From: Acidimicrobiales bacterium
GTDB lineage: Bacteria; Actinomycetota; Acidimicrobiia; Acidimicrobiales; SZUA-35
Length of the DNA stretch: 64,000 nucleotides
Direction: 5' to 3'
Assembly: GCA_041394265.1 (NCBI GenBank)
Contig: JAWKIO010000005.1
Span: 2,418,001 to 2,482,000, forward strand
Shown: piece by piece, positions 38,225 through 46,872 of the stretch
How positions within the stretch are numbered: position 1 is the stretch's first letter
Layout of the letters: each line of letters begins with the position of its first letter
Notes under the pieces: model-generated
Told to the model about the DNA's origin: nothing
The model's input: the letters and a program-made list of their open reading frames with translations, nothing else
The model's database searches: none
Translations under genes and position numbers: made by a program

Positions 38225-39747
38225 GATGCGGCTCCAGGGTGGTCGTGCTCGACGGTTGGGTCCAGTGTCGGTTGGGCCGGGCGCCGCAGTTGCCAGAGGC
38301 CCAGCATCACGGCGGTGACGCCGTAACAAAGTACCGGCCACAGCCCGACGAGGCTGGCCAGGGTGCGCCCGGTTCGCATCTCGACGGTGGCGTACAGCAC
38401 CGCCCGCTCACCGATGTCGGTGCGCTGCTGCAGGGTGCCGTCGGGTTCGACCACGGCGCTCATGCCGGTGGGGCCGACCATGAGGACCCACCGGTCGTTC
38501 TCGATGGCCCGCAGCTGGTTCGAGGCCACTTGCTGGGTGTGTACCTGGGTCAACCAGTACGACGCTCCGTTGGTGGGGTTGGTGAGGAGTTCGGCGCCGT
38601 CGGCAACCGAGGCGCGAGCTCGTCGTTCGAAGAACCCTTCCCACGAGATCGAGACGCCGACGGGGCCGACCGGCGTGTCGAGCACCGGGTCGGCCGTCCC
38701 GACGATCACGTCTCGTGACGGGATGCCCTCGCCCAATCCGGTCCACTCGATGAACCCACGGAGCGGGACGAACTCGCCGAAGGGCACGATCCGTACCTTG
38801 TCGTAGCGGTCGATCTCGTTGCCATCGGGGGTGATGGCCGACTGGTAGTTGACCGTGCCGGTGTTGCTCACCGGATAGAACCACCCGGCGAGCACGGTGG
38901 CGTCCTGCGATCGTGCGACCTCGTCGACGGTGGCGCGGGCCGACTCGATCGGGAGATAGACGCCGGGGTTGACCACGTTCTCGGGCCACAGGATGAGGTC
39001 GACGGGACGGTCGATGAACTTGGTCGCCTCGACGTGGCGGCCGAGTACGACCGGTTGCTGGTCCGACGACGCCCGGGTTCTGGTGGGTCCGCCACCCTGC
39101 ACCGAGGCGGTCTCGACTTCGCGGACCACCGACGCTCGGGGGTGGGCGTAGGCCGCGACGATGGCTACGGCGACGACACCGAGTGCGATGAGGGTGGGGC
39201 GCACCGCTCGATCGACCGCCGACGACAGTGCTTGACCGACCACGATGATGAGCACCATCACCAGCAGCGGGCCGGCGAGCCGTGCGGTCTGCGCGAGCGG
39301 GGTGTCGACTTGGCTCAGGGCCAGGTTGGCGAGGGGGACCCCGCCGAACGGCCAGTACCAGCGCACGATCTCGGCGAGGGTGAGGGTGCCCGGGAGAAGT
39401 AGTCGCCGCCAGGTGTTGTCGGGCGGGGTGAGCGCAGCCGCCACCCCGAAGTACGCGGCGTAGGCGATGAACGCGATGGGGTAGCCCGGCGGCGTCAGGT
39501 CGTACATCCACAGCATGGCGGGGGCGAGCCAGGAGACCCCGACGACCCACATGCGCCAGAACCGCTGCTGCGCCGAGCGCACGGCGAGTAGCCGGTCGGT
39601 GATGGCGATGCCGATGAATGCCAGCGGCCACGAACCCCACGGCGGCACCGAACCGGCGAGGCAGACGCCGGCCACGATGCACTTGGCGGCCGTGGCGAGC
39701 CGCCCGTCGGCGAAGCGCGTGGCGTTGCTGTCGTCGGCTTCGGTCAC
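38221..39747 (-). CDS. lnt: Apolipoprotein N-acyltransferase homologue with Ser at the catalytic Cys position
   Basis: A 508-residue protein with about six N-terminal membrane helices (to about 200), a nitrilase-fold domain (about 215-465) and one last membrane helix. Lnt N-acylates the cysteine of lipoproteins using a Glu-Lys-Cys triad. Here Glu is E256 in LWPEN, Lys is K317 in YDKVRIVPFGEF, but the nucleophile site, normally ICYE or ICFE, reads ISWE with S368 (codon TCG). Other core segments (NPTNGASYWLTQ, NDRWVLMVGPTG) are intact. It may be inactive, use serine, or have another role. The GTG start lies 7 bases after hemE; the stop overlaps pgi. Confidence 0.87.
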   Translation of the reverse strand: MTEADDSNATRFADGRLATAAKCIVAGVCLAGSVPPWGSWPLAFIGIAITDRLLAVRSAQQRFWRMWVVGVSWLAPAMLWMYDLTPPGYPIAFIAYAAYFGVAAALTPPDNTWRRLLLPGTLTLAEIVRWYWPFGGVPLANLALSQVDTPLAQTARLAGPLLVMVLIIVVGQALSSAVDRAVRPTLIALGVVAVAIVAAYAHPRASVVREVETASVQGGGPTRTRASSDQQPVVLGRHVEATKFIDRPVDLILWPENVVNPGVYLPIESARATVDEVARSQDATVLAGWFYPVSNTGTVNYQSAITPDGNEIDRYDKVRIVPFGEFVPLRGFIEWTGLGEGIPSRDVIVGTADPVLDTPVGPVGVSISWEGFFERRARASVADGAELLTNPTNGASYWLTQVHTQQVASNQLRAIENDRWVLMVGPTGMSAVVEPDGTLQQRTDIGERAVLYATVEMRTGRTLASLVGLWPVLCYGVTAVMLGLWQLRRPAQPTLDPTVEHDHPGAAS

Positions 39748-39754
39748 GCGTCGA

Positions 39755-40816
39755 TCAACTGTCCGCTGATGTCGAGTGGGTGTGGACGAGCTGGACGATG
39801 TGCAACAGCACGTCGGGATCGGTGGCGGGGCCAACGCCGTGTCCCAGGTTGAAGATGTGTCCCGGGTGGCCACCGTTGTCGTCGAAGACACGCTCGACCT
39901 CTCGCTCGACCACCTCGATCGGAGCGAACACGATCGCCGGATCGAGGTTGCCCTGGAGGGCCACTCGTCCGCCGGTGCGCTCGCGGGCGGTGGTGAGCGG
40001 GGTACGCCAGTCGACGCCAAGGACCTCGGTACCCACCTCGGCCATCAGTGGGAGCAGTTCGGCCGTGTTGATCCCGAAGTGGATCCGGGGGACGCCGAGT
40101 TCGTCGATCGCCGCCATGATCTTCGCCGAGTGGGGGAAGACGAACTCCCGGTAGTGCTCGGGTCGGAGCGCACCGGCCCATGAGTCGAACAACTGGACGG
40201 CAGAGGCGCCGGCCTCGACCTGGGAGCTGAGGGTGGCGATGGCGTAGTCGGCGAGCCGGTCGCACAGCTGGTGCCAGAGTTCGGGCTCGCCGAACATCAG
40301 GGCCTTGACGTGTGCGTAGTCACGCGACGGCTTTCCCTCGACCAGGTACGACGCGAGGGTGAACGGCGCGCCGGCGAAGCCGATCAGCGGGATGTCGAGT
40401 TCGGCGACGAGTTGTTCGACGGTGCGGGTCTGGAAGTCGAGATCGGAGCTGGGGTCGAGCGGCCGGAGGCGTTCGAGGTCGGACGACGAGCGGAACGGCT
40501 GGTCGACGGTCGGACCGACGCCCGGCGTGATGTCGATGCCGAACCCCGAGGCCCACACCGGCGTGACGATGTCGGAGAAGAGGATGGCGGCGTCGACCCC
40601 GTAGCGGCGAATGGGTTGCAGCGTGATCTCGGTGGCCCGGTCGGCGTCTTTGATGGCATCGAGAATCGTGCCCTCGCCCCGCACCGCCTTGTACTCCGGC
40701 AGCGACCGCCCGGCCTGCCGCATGAACCACACGGGCACCCGGTCGACCGGCTCCTGGAGCGCCGCCCGGATGAAGGGGCTGTTGCGGTGGGGGTGGTCGT
40801 TCCGGATCGTCTTCAC
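39755..40816 (-). CDS. hemE: Uroporphyrinogen decarboxylase
   Basis: HemE converts uroporphyrinogen III to coproporphyrinogen III in heme synthesis. The 353-residue protein has the N-terminal signature PVWFMRQAGRSLPEYK with substrate-binding arginines, the essential Asp in LFSDIVTP, and GFAGAPFTLASYLVEG. GTG 40816 is chosen because TACCGT ends 7 bases before it and homologues start near here. It leads the hemE-lnt-pgi operon and is divergent from helD. With chdC it represents the coproporphyrin-dependent heme route. Confidence 0.95.
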   Translation of the reverse strand: MKTIRNDHPHRNSPFIRAALQEPVDRVPVWFMRQAGRSLPEYKAVRGEGTILDAIKDADRATEITLQPIRRYGVDAAILFSDIVTPVWASGFGIDITPGVGPTVDQPFRSSSDLERLRPLDPSSDLDFQTRTVEQLVAELDIPLIGFAGAPFTLASYLVEGKPSRDYAHVKALMFGEPELWHQLCDRLADYAIATLSSQVEAGASAVQLFDSWAGALRPEHYREFVFPHSAKIMAAIDELGVPRIHFGINTAELLPLMAEVGTEVLGVDWRTPLTTARERTGGRVALQGNLDPAIVFAPIEVVEREVERVFDDNGGHPGHIFNLGHGVGPATDPDVLLHIVQLVHTHSTSADS

Positions 40817-40823
40817 CGGTGGA

Positions 40824-40829
40824 ACGGTA
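40824..40829 (-). promoter_or_regulatory. -10 box of a leaderless hemE promoter
   Basis: Minus-strand TACCGT is followed by 7 bases and the GTG at 40816. Confidence 0.5.
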
Positions 40830-40851
40830 CCGGTCTTGCCGGTTCTCCCCC

Positions 40852-40857
40852 TAGAAT
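40852..40857 (+). promoter_or_regulatory. -10 box of the helD promoter
   Basis: TAGAAT lies 31 bases before the GTG at 40889, giving a short leader that ends with an AGGAG ribosome-binding site at 40880-40884. It is back to back with the hemE promoter. Confidence 0.45.
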
Positions 40858-40888
40858 CGACCGTCCCTTCTTCCCGGTCAGGAGCGCG

Positions 40889-43057
40889 GTGACTCAGTCC
40901 CATCCCGAGCTAGCCGCAGAGCAGGCGCACGTCGACCGGGCCTATCGCCGCCTCGACGAGAGCCGAGATGAGGCGAAGCGGCTGCGCGAGATGGTCGAGG
41001 TCGGTGCGGGTGGGACCAACCAGGCCCGGTACGAGCGAGAGGTCATCACCGAGAAGATCGTCACTCGACTCACCCAACTCGACATCGGCGAGCGCTCGAT
41101 CTGTTTCGGTCGCATCGACCAGGGTGAGGCCGACGGCGGTGGGAGCTATCACATCGGGCGGGTGGCGGTCGCCGACGTCGACCACGAGCCGCTCATCGTC
41201 GACTGGCGGGCTCCGGTGGCCGAGGCGTTCTTCCGGGCCACGGGCCGTCAGCCTCGGGGGCTGGTCCGACGTCGTCATTTCATCTCGCGCGGGCGAGAGG
41301 TGCTGGGGCTCGAAGACGAGTTCTTCGGCGAGGCCGCCGGGTCCACGGTCGCGTCGGTCAACGGCCGTCAACTCCAGGGGCAGGGAGCATTGGTCGCAGC
41401 GCTCGAAACCGGGCGAACCGGCCACCTCGGCGACATCGTCGGCACCATCCAGGCCGAGCAGGACGAGATCATCCGGGCCCCGATGGCCGGTGTGCTCGTG
41501 GTGCAGGGCGGGCCGGGCACCGGCAAGACCGTCGTCGCCCTTCACCGTGCCGCCTACCTGCTCTACGAGCATCGCTTCCCGCTCGAGGGGCAGGGAGTCC
41601 TGGTCGTCGGCCCCAACCGACTGTTCCTGGGCTACATCGAGCAGGTGCTCCCCTCGCTGGGAGAGGCCGGGGTCGAGATGGCGGTGCTGGCCGACCTCGT
41701 GCCGCGGGTGCGGGTGACCGGACGCGATCCCCTCCACACGGCCCGGATCAAGGGCGACCTCCGCATGGTCGGCGTGGTTCGCCGAGCCGTCGCGGACCGC
41801 CAACGCCCGTTGCGCCGCGATCTCGTGCTGGGTATGGGCATTCGCAAGGTGCGACTCCGAGCTGCCGAGTCGGAGCGAATCGTGGCCGAGGCCAAGCGCC
41901 GCTTCCACACCCACAACGGCGCCAGGAAGTTCATCGTCTCCCAGGTCTACGAGGCCATCGCCGCGACCCATCCCGACGGAACCGACGCCGCCACGGTCAA
42001 GGACCAGCTCGCCAACGATCCCGATCTGCGCACGGCGCTGAACTGGATGTGGCCGGTGCTCACCCCGGCCGCCCTGTTGCACGATCTCTACGGATCCGAG
42101 GCCTTGCTGCGCTCAGCTGGTCGAGGTTCTCGACGGACAGCGCTCACCGACGACGAGCGGGGTCACCTGTTCCGGCCGTGGCAACCCGACATGGACTTCC
42201 GATCGGTGGTCTGGACGGTCGACGACGTCCCCGTCCTCGACGAGGCGTTCGAACGACTCGGCCCGCGGCCGGGCAGCCCCGACGACGACGAGTCCCGCAC
42301 CTACGGCCACATCGTGGTCGACGAGGCGCAGGATCTCTCGCCGATGCAGCTGCGCATGCTCACCCGCCGGTCGCTCAACGGGTCGATGACCGTCGTCGGC
42401 GACATCGCCCAGTCCACCGGTGCCTGGGCCCATGCCGACTGGAGCGAAGTACTCGACCACCTGCCCGATCGTCGTCCGGCGCGGCGAGCCGAACTCACGG
42501 TCGGCTATCGCATTCCCGGGCCGTCGATGGCGTTGGCCGCCAAGGCGCTGAGAGTCGCTGCGCCCGAACTCAGCGCACCGCAGGCCGTCCGTCAGGATGG
42601 CGACGAGCCGCGGTTCGTTGCCACGGTCCAGCCCTCGACGCTCGTCGACACGATCATCGACACCGCCGTCGCCGAGCGTGAGGAGCTGGGAAGCGGCAAC
42701 GTCGCAGTCATCGTTCCGCCGTCGTCCTACGACGCGCTGGTCGCCCGCTTCGAGGAACGTCAGGTCGACGTCGGTCTCGCCATCCGAGACGGACTCGATC
42801 ATCCGATCACCGTCGTGCCGGTGGGAGTGGTGAAGGGCCTCGAGGTCGACGTCGCCATCGTCGTCGAGCCGCAGGCGATCCTCGACGAGGAACCCCAAGG
42901 CGCCCGCTCGCTCTATGTCGCGCTCACTCGCGCCACCAAGCGCCTCGTCGTCGTCCACGACCGAGCGCTACCCGAGTTCCTCGTCTCGGGCGAGGCGGCC
43001 CCCACCGCCACCGAGTCGGTCGGCATCGTCGAGGTCGAACAACCCACCCTCTTCTGA
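40889..43057 (+). CDS. helD: HelD-like superfamily 1 NTPase (RNA polymerase recycling factor)
   Basis: A 722-residue UvrD-related protein. The N-terminal arm (about 1-80) is a helical hairpin, the mark of HelD that enters the RNA polymerase secondary channel. A conserved pre-motor block follows (IGRVAVADVDHEPLIVDWRAPVAEAFF, FISRGREVLGLEDEFF), then Walker A VQGGPGTGKTVVALHRAAYLL at about 207-215, and motif II IVVDEAQDLSPMQ. Actinobacterial class II HelD is about 730-750 residues. HelD removes stalled polymerase from DNA, and some relatives protect against rifampicin. The start is GTG with a good AGGAG site. Confidence 0.85.
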   Translation: MTQSHPELAAEQAHVDRAYRRLDESRDEAKRLREMVEVGAGGTNQARYEREVITEKIVTRLTQLDIGERSICFGRIDQGEADGGGSYHIGRVAVADVDHEPLIVDWRAPVAEAFFRATGRQPRGLVRRRHFISRGREVLGLEDEFFGEAAGSTVASVNGRQLQGQGALVAALETGRTGHLGDIVGTIQAEQDEIIRAPMAGVLVVQGGPGTGKTVVALHRAAYLLYEHRFPLEGQGVLVVGPNRLFLGYIEQVLPSLGEAGVEMAVLADLVPRVRVTGRDPLHTARIKGDLRMVGVVRRAVADRQRPLRRDLVLGMGIRKVRLRAAESERIVAEAKRRFHTHNGARKFIVSQVYEAIAATHPDGTDAATVKDQLANDPDLRTALNWMWPVLTPAALLHDLYGSEALLRSAGRGSRRTALTDDERGHLFRPWQPDMDFRSVVWTVDDVPVLDEAFERLGPRPGSPDDDESRTYGHIVVDEAQDLSPMQLRMLTRRSLNGSMTVVGDIAQSTGAWAHADWSEVLDHLPDRRPARRAELTVGYRIPGPSMALAAKALRVAAPELSAPQAVRQDGDEPRFVATVQPSTLVDTIIDTAVAEREELGSGNVAVIVPPSSYDALVARFEERQVDVGLAIRDGLDHPITVVPVGVVKGLEVDVAIVVEPQAILDEEPQGARSLYVALTRATKRLVVVHDRALPEFLVSGEAAPTATESVGIVEVEQPTLF

Positions 43058-43071
43058 CCCACCCACTTCTT

Positions 43072-43155
43072 CCGTTCTGTGCGTCAAACTTCCCGGCTGC
43101 GGGAACGGTGACGCACAGAACGGGTATCGGCGGTGGGTTTGACGCACAGAACGGG
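43072..43155. repeat. Palindromic element, copy 1 (upstream of the ABC exporter)
   Basis: Perfect 15-bp arms CCGTTCTGTGCGTCA (43072-43086) and its complement (43109-43123) enclose a second perfect hairpin, TTCCCG-GCTG-CGGGAA (43090-43105). An extra right arm TTTGACGCACAGAACGGG follows at 43138-43155. It lies between the helD stop and the exporter start. Confidence 0.95.
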
Positions 43156-43235
43156 TTGGACCTGAGGTCGGGTGCGCCCGTCACGGAAACGTAATTCGGG
43201 GGCGGGATGACCGAGGCGCAGGGGAGACTGCCTGG

Positions 43236-44969
43236 GTGACCGACCGATCGCCGTCGCGCTGGCGCGCCCTCCTCGAACTGCTGCGCCCCGACCGCACTCG
43301 CTGGCTCGCGCTCGGGGCGCTGGTGGCAGCGACCTCGGCGCTGGGCCTGGCCGGCCCGATCGTCCTCCGCCGCATCATCGACCAGGCAACCGCGGGAGCA
43401 ACGACGCAAACCATCGTCGGGCTCGCCGTCGTCTTCCTGGTGATCGCAATCGTCACCCAGCTGGCACAGGTCGCCGTTGCCTGGTCGGCGACCGTTGCGG
43501 CGTGGCGGACCACCAACGACCTCCGGCTCTCGATGACCCGGCACGTGCTCACCCTCGACCACGAGTTCCACCGAACGCACACGCCCGGTGAGCTGATCCA
43601 ACGAGTCGACGGCGATGTCACTTCGGTGTCGGACTTCCTCGGCAAGGTCGTGCCCCGAGCACTTGGCGCGATCTTCCTGGTCGTCGGGATGAACGTCGTC
43701 CTCGCCGTGATCGACTGGCGACTCGCACTCGGCATGATCGCCTATCTGGGGCTGGCGGGAGGCATGCTCGCAGCCAACCGCCATCGGGCCATCAGCGAAT
43801 CGGCCAGCGAGATGGGCGACTACGCCCGGCTGTACGGCGGCATCGAGGAGCGCCTCACCGCCACCGAGGACCTTCGAGCCAATGGCGCCACTGCCTACGC
43901 CATCGATCGGTTCGTCACCGAGTCGAGCGCAGCGCTGGCGAGCTCGGTCGCACGAGAGCGGGCGTTCATGTCGATGTGGTGGGCGGTGCAGGGCGCCCTT
44001 GCGGTTGGGGTTGCGCTGTCCCTCATCGCCGGTGCCGCACTGGTTGGGTCCGGCACCATCACGATCGGGACGGCGTTCCTGTTGTTCCAGTATGTGCTCG
44101 CCGTCTCCCGTCCGTTGGAAGACGTCGTGCACCAGCTCGAGACGATGCAGAAGGCCAACGGCGCGATGCATCGAGTTGCCGCGCTACGGGCCATTCGTCC
44201 AACGGTCATCGATGCCGGGACGACCTCGCCGCCCGCTGGTCCACTCGGCGTGTCGGTGATGGGCGTGTCGTTCGACTATGGTGACGACCAACCGGTGCTG
44301 CGCTCGATCGACGCCGAGATCGCCCCCGGTCGTTCGGTCGGCATCGTCGGTCGGACCGGAAGTGGGAAGACCACCTTCTCGCGGCTGGTCCTCCGACTCA
44401 CCGATGCCACCGAGGGCACGGTGCTGCTCGGCGGCGTGCCGATCGGCGACATTCCGATGTCGGAACTGCGACGCCGGGTAGCGCTGATCCCCCAAGAGGT
44501 CGAGCTGTTCAGCGGCTCGATCCGGGACAACGTCACGTTGTTCGACGACGCTCCGACCGACGACGAGGTCCGCGACGCGCTGGCGAACGTCGGGCTCGGA
44601 GCGCTCGCCGACGGAGGAATCGACCGACAGCTCGGGGCGGGTGGTGAGGGGCTGTCGGCAGGCGAGTCGCAGTTGCTGGCGCTCGCCCGGGTCTGGCTGC
44701 GTCAGCCCGACCTCATCGTGCTCGACGAGGCGACCGCCCGAGTCGATCCCGAGACCGAGGAGCAGATCGATGCCGCCGTCGCCCGCCTCATCGAGGGGCG
44801 GACGACGCTGGTGATCGCCCACCGCCTCTCGACCCTGCAGACGCTCGACGAGATCATGGTCTTCGACCGGGGCGAGATCGTCGAGCATGGCGAGCGAGGC
44901 TCACTGGTTGCCGACGGTGACAGCCGCTTCGCCCAGCTACTCGAGCTGGCGCTGGAGGTGTCGTCGTGA
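43236..44969 (+). CDS. ABC exporter half-transporter, catalytic-site Walker B subunit
   Basis: A 577-residue half-transporter with a six-helix domain (about 1-310) and ATPase domain with Walker A GRTGSGKTTF, signature LSAGESQLLALAR (LSAGE instead of LSGGQ), Walker B LIVLDEATARVD with the catalytic Glu, and H-loop IAHRLSTL. The GTG start at 43236 is poorly marked. Its stop overlaps the next gene (GTGA). The degenerate signature paired with the partner's degenerate Walker B is the pattern of heterodimeric exporters with one working ATP site. Substrate unknown; drugs or lipids are usual for this group. Confidence 0.9.
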   Translation: MTDRSPSRWRALLELLRPDRTRWLALGALVAATSALGLAGPIVLRRIIDQATAGATTQTIVGLAVVFLVIAIVTQLAQVAVAWSATVAAWRTTNDLRLSMTRHVLTLDHEFHRTHTPGELIQRVDGDVTSVSDFLGKVVPRALGAIFLVVGMNVVLAVIDWRLALGMIAYLGLAGGMLAANRHRAISESASEMGDYARLYGGIEERLTATEDLRANGATAYAIDRFVTESSAALASSVARERAFMSMWWAVQGALAVGVALSLIAGAALVGSGTITIGTAFLLFQYVLAVSRPLEDVVHQLETMQKANGAMHRVAALRAIRPTVIDAGTTSPPAGPLGVSVMGVSFDYGDDQPVLRSIDAEIAPGRSVGIVGRTGSGKTTFSRLVLRLTDATEGTVLLGGVPIGDIPMSELRRRVALIPQEVELFSGSIRDNVTLFDDAPTDDEVRDALANVGLGALADGGIDRQLGAGGEGLSAGESQLLALARVWLRQPDLIVLDEATARVDPETEEQIDAAVARLIEGRTTLVIAHRLSTLQTLDEIMVFDRGEIVEHGERGSLVADGDSRFAQLLELALEVSS

Positions 44970-46738
44970 ACGTCTGGCGTCTGGCATGGCGAGTTGCCAT
45001 GCATGACCGACGCAGCTTCCTGTTGGGCTGGCTCGGGTTCATCGTCTTCTTCTGCGCGCCGGCGTTGAGCGGCTGGCTGCTGGCTCGGAGCTATGACTCG
45101 ATCGAGGCACGGTCGACGGGATACGGGTGGGGTGTTGGCGGATGGGTCGGCTTCTACCTCGCCACCGAGTTCGTTCGCATGGCGGCGCTGCACGCTGGCG
45201 TCATCCAGTGGACGAAATCGTGGGTCCACATGGAGAGCTTCCTGCGGGCCAACATGTTGACCGCACAGCTGTCGAGTGGAGGCCCCGAGGCGGGTCAACC
45301 GGTCGGGTCGGCCGGTGAAGCGGTCACCCACTTCCGAGACGACACCCACGACGTGGCCATGCTGCTCGACGGTGTCGTCGACGTCTCCGGGGGCATCGCG
45401 TTCACGGCAGTCGCTGGCTTCGTGCTTGGCGCCACCAATGCGCCGGCCGCCGCGGTGCTGCTCTTGCCACTCGTGGCGGTGGCGGTCGGGACCCGGGTCC
45501 TCGACGGGAAGATCAAGGCGTACCGCAGCGCGGATCGAGCGGCGGCCGGGGCGGTCAGCGGGCTGGTCGGCGACATCATGGCCGGTGCCACCACCATCAA
45601 GGTCAACGATGCCGCCGATGCGATGCTCCGTCGGCTGTCGGGCTTGGTTCGTCACCGCTCGCACACCGCCGTTCGAGACAACGTGCTCGACGAAGGCGTC
45701 CAGGCGTTCAGCAAGGGTGCTGCCGACGTCGGCCTCGGGCTCGTCCTGCTGGTGAGCGCCGGCGCCATCGCGTCGGGCCGGTTCGGCGTGGCCCAGCTGG
45801 CGCTGTTCACCGCCTACCTGGGCTGGCTGAGCTTCCTGCCCCGGATGATCGGCCGCCTCCTTGCCCGGCGCAAGCAGGCAGGCGTCGCCTTCGAGCGGAT
45901 GGGCCTGCTCGTCGCCGACCAGCTCCCCGCCAACACGGTGACGCCTCGTCATCTGCCGATCGAGCCACGTCAGTTGCGGTCCCCGCTGGTCTCCATGCGG
46001 CCCGAACGCCAGCCACTCGAGCGACTCGAGGTGAGGAATCTGTCGGCTCGCTACTCGACCGGGGCCGGACTCGAGTCGGCGAGTTTCGTGATCGAGCGTG
46101 GCAGCTTCACGGTGTTGACCGGTCAGGTCGGGGCGGGCAAGTCGACACTCCTCCGGGCCCTGCTGGGCTTGGCGTGGCATGCCGAGGTCGAGGGGGAGAT
46201 CCAGTGGAATGGTCGACTGGTCGAGGATCCGGGGGCCTTCTTCGTGCCGCCGAATGCCGCCTTCTTGTCGCAGGTCCCCCAGCTGGTGTCCGACTCGGTT
46301 GCCGAGAACGTGTCGCTCGGCCCGGTCGACGCCGCCTCCCTCGACGTGGCGCTGGCCCGAGCGGCGATCGCTCCCGACATCGCCGAGCTGCCTGACGGTG
46401 TCGACACGCTGATCGGTCCCCGTGGTCTACGCCTCTCGGGCGGCCAGCGTCAGCGTCTTGCCACCGCCAGGGCGCTTGTGCACTCGCCTGAGTTGGTGGT
46501 GCTCGATGATCTGTCGAGCGCACTCGACGTCGAGACCGAGCTGGCGTTGTGGACCAACCTGGCCGACGCCGGCATGACCGTGCTTGCCGTCTCGCACCGA
46601 GCCGTTGCCTTCGACCGGGCCGATCAGATCCTGCGACTCGACCGTGGCGTCCTCACCGATGTCACTCCCGGTTCTGTGCGTCAAAGTCACCGCTCATCCC
46701 GTTCTGTGCGTCAGCCTTCCCGTCAGCGGGAACTCTGA
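44966..46738 (+). CDS. ABC exporter half-transporter, degenerate Walker B subunit
   Basis: A 590-residue half-transporter with membrane helices in about 1-320 and an ATPase domain with Walker A GQVGAGKSTL, signature LSGGQRQRLATAR, H-loop VSHRAVAF, and Walker B LVVLDDLSSALD, in which Asp replaces the catalytic Glu. It should pair with the upstream gene as a heterodimer. GTG 44966 overlaps the upstream stop. The last 20 or so residues (SVRQ repeated twice, Ser/Arg-rich) and the stop codon are encoded by copy 2 of the palindromic element, so the natural C-terminus was probably shorter or different. Confidence 0.9.
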   Translation: MNVWRLAWRVAMHDRRSFLLGWLGFIVFFCAPALSGWLLARSYDSIEARSTGYGWGVGGWVGFYLATEFVRMAALHAGVIQWTKSWVHMESFLRANMLTAQLSSGGPEAGQPVGSAGEAVTHFRDDTHDVAMLLDGVVDVSGGIAFTAVAGFVLGATNAPAAAVLLLPLVAVAVGTRVLDGKIKAYRSADRAAAGAVSGLVGDIMAGATTIKVNDAADAMLRRLSGLVRHRSHTAVRDNVLDEGVQAFSKGAADVGLGLVLLVSAGAIASGRFGVAQLALFTAYLGWLSFLPRMIGRLLARRKQAGVAFERMGLLVADQLPANTVTPRHLPIEPRQLRSPLVSMRPERQPLERLEVRNLSARYSTGAGLESASFVIERGSFTVLTGQVGAGKSTLLRALLGLAWHAEVEGEIQWNGRLVEDPGAFFVPPNAAFLSQVPQLVSDSVAENVSLGPVDAASLDVALARAAIAPDIAELPDGVDTLIGPRGLRLSGGQRQRLATARALVHSPELVVLDDLSSALDVETELALWTNLADAGMTVLAVSHRAVAFDRADQILRLDRGVLTDVTPGSVRQSHRSSRSVRQPSRQREL

Positions 46739-46781
46739 CGCACAGAACGGGAAACGCGAGGTGTTTGACGCACAGAACGGG
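46669..46781. repeat. Palindromic element, copy 2 (3' end of the ABC exporter)
   Basis: Perfect 16-bp arms CCCGTTCTGTGCGTCA (46698-46713) and complement (46736-46751) enclose TTCCCG-TCAG-CGGGAA (46717-46732). Outer copies are GTTCTGTGCGTCA at 46671-46683 and TTTGACGCACAGAACGGG at 46764-46781. Arms match copy 1 at 43072-43155 while loops and spacers differ. The exporter stop TGA is the first three bases of the inner right arm. Confidence 0.95.
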
Positions 46782-46872
46782 TGGGGTGTGTCGACGGGTG
46801 ACGGGTGGTCGCTCTACAGTCGCGGCGTCCGGCGTGGGTCGCCGGACCACGGGAAGGCGAGAGGTGGTGGCG

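Noticed and set aside
36572..38326. 584-codon plus-strand frame opposite pgi
   Set aside because: It is the mirror of a well-supported pgi gene; its composition (Gly/Val/Arg/Asp/His-rich) is typical of an antisense shadow in high-GC DNA.
40271..40888. Upstream extension of helD into a 928-codon frame
   Set aside because: The extra 206 codons are antisense to hemE and lack HelD homology; GTG 40889 has an AGGAG site and a -10 box upstream.
44702..46180. 492-codon minus-strand frame opposite the ABC exporter
   Set aside because: Antisense to two genes with intact ATPase motifs; no promoter or start context.
43072..46781. Composite transposon around the ABC exporter
   Set aside because: The flanking elements are short palindromes without a transposase, terminal inverted repeats of IS type or visible target duplications; kept only as a repeat finding.
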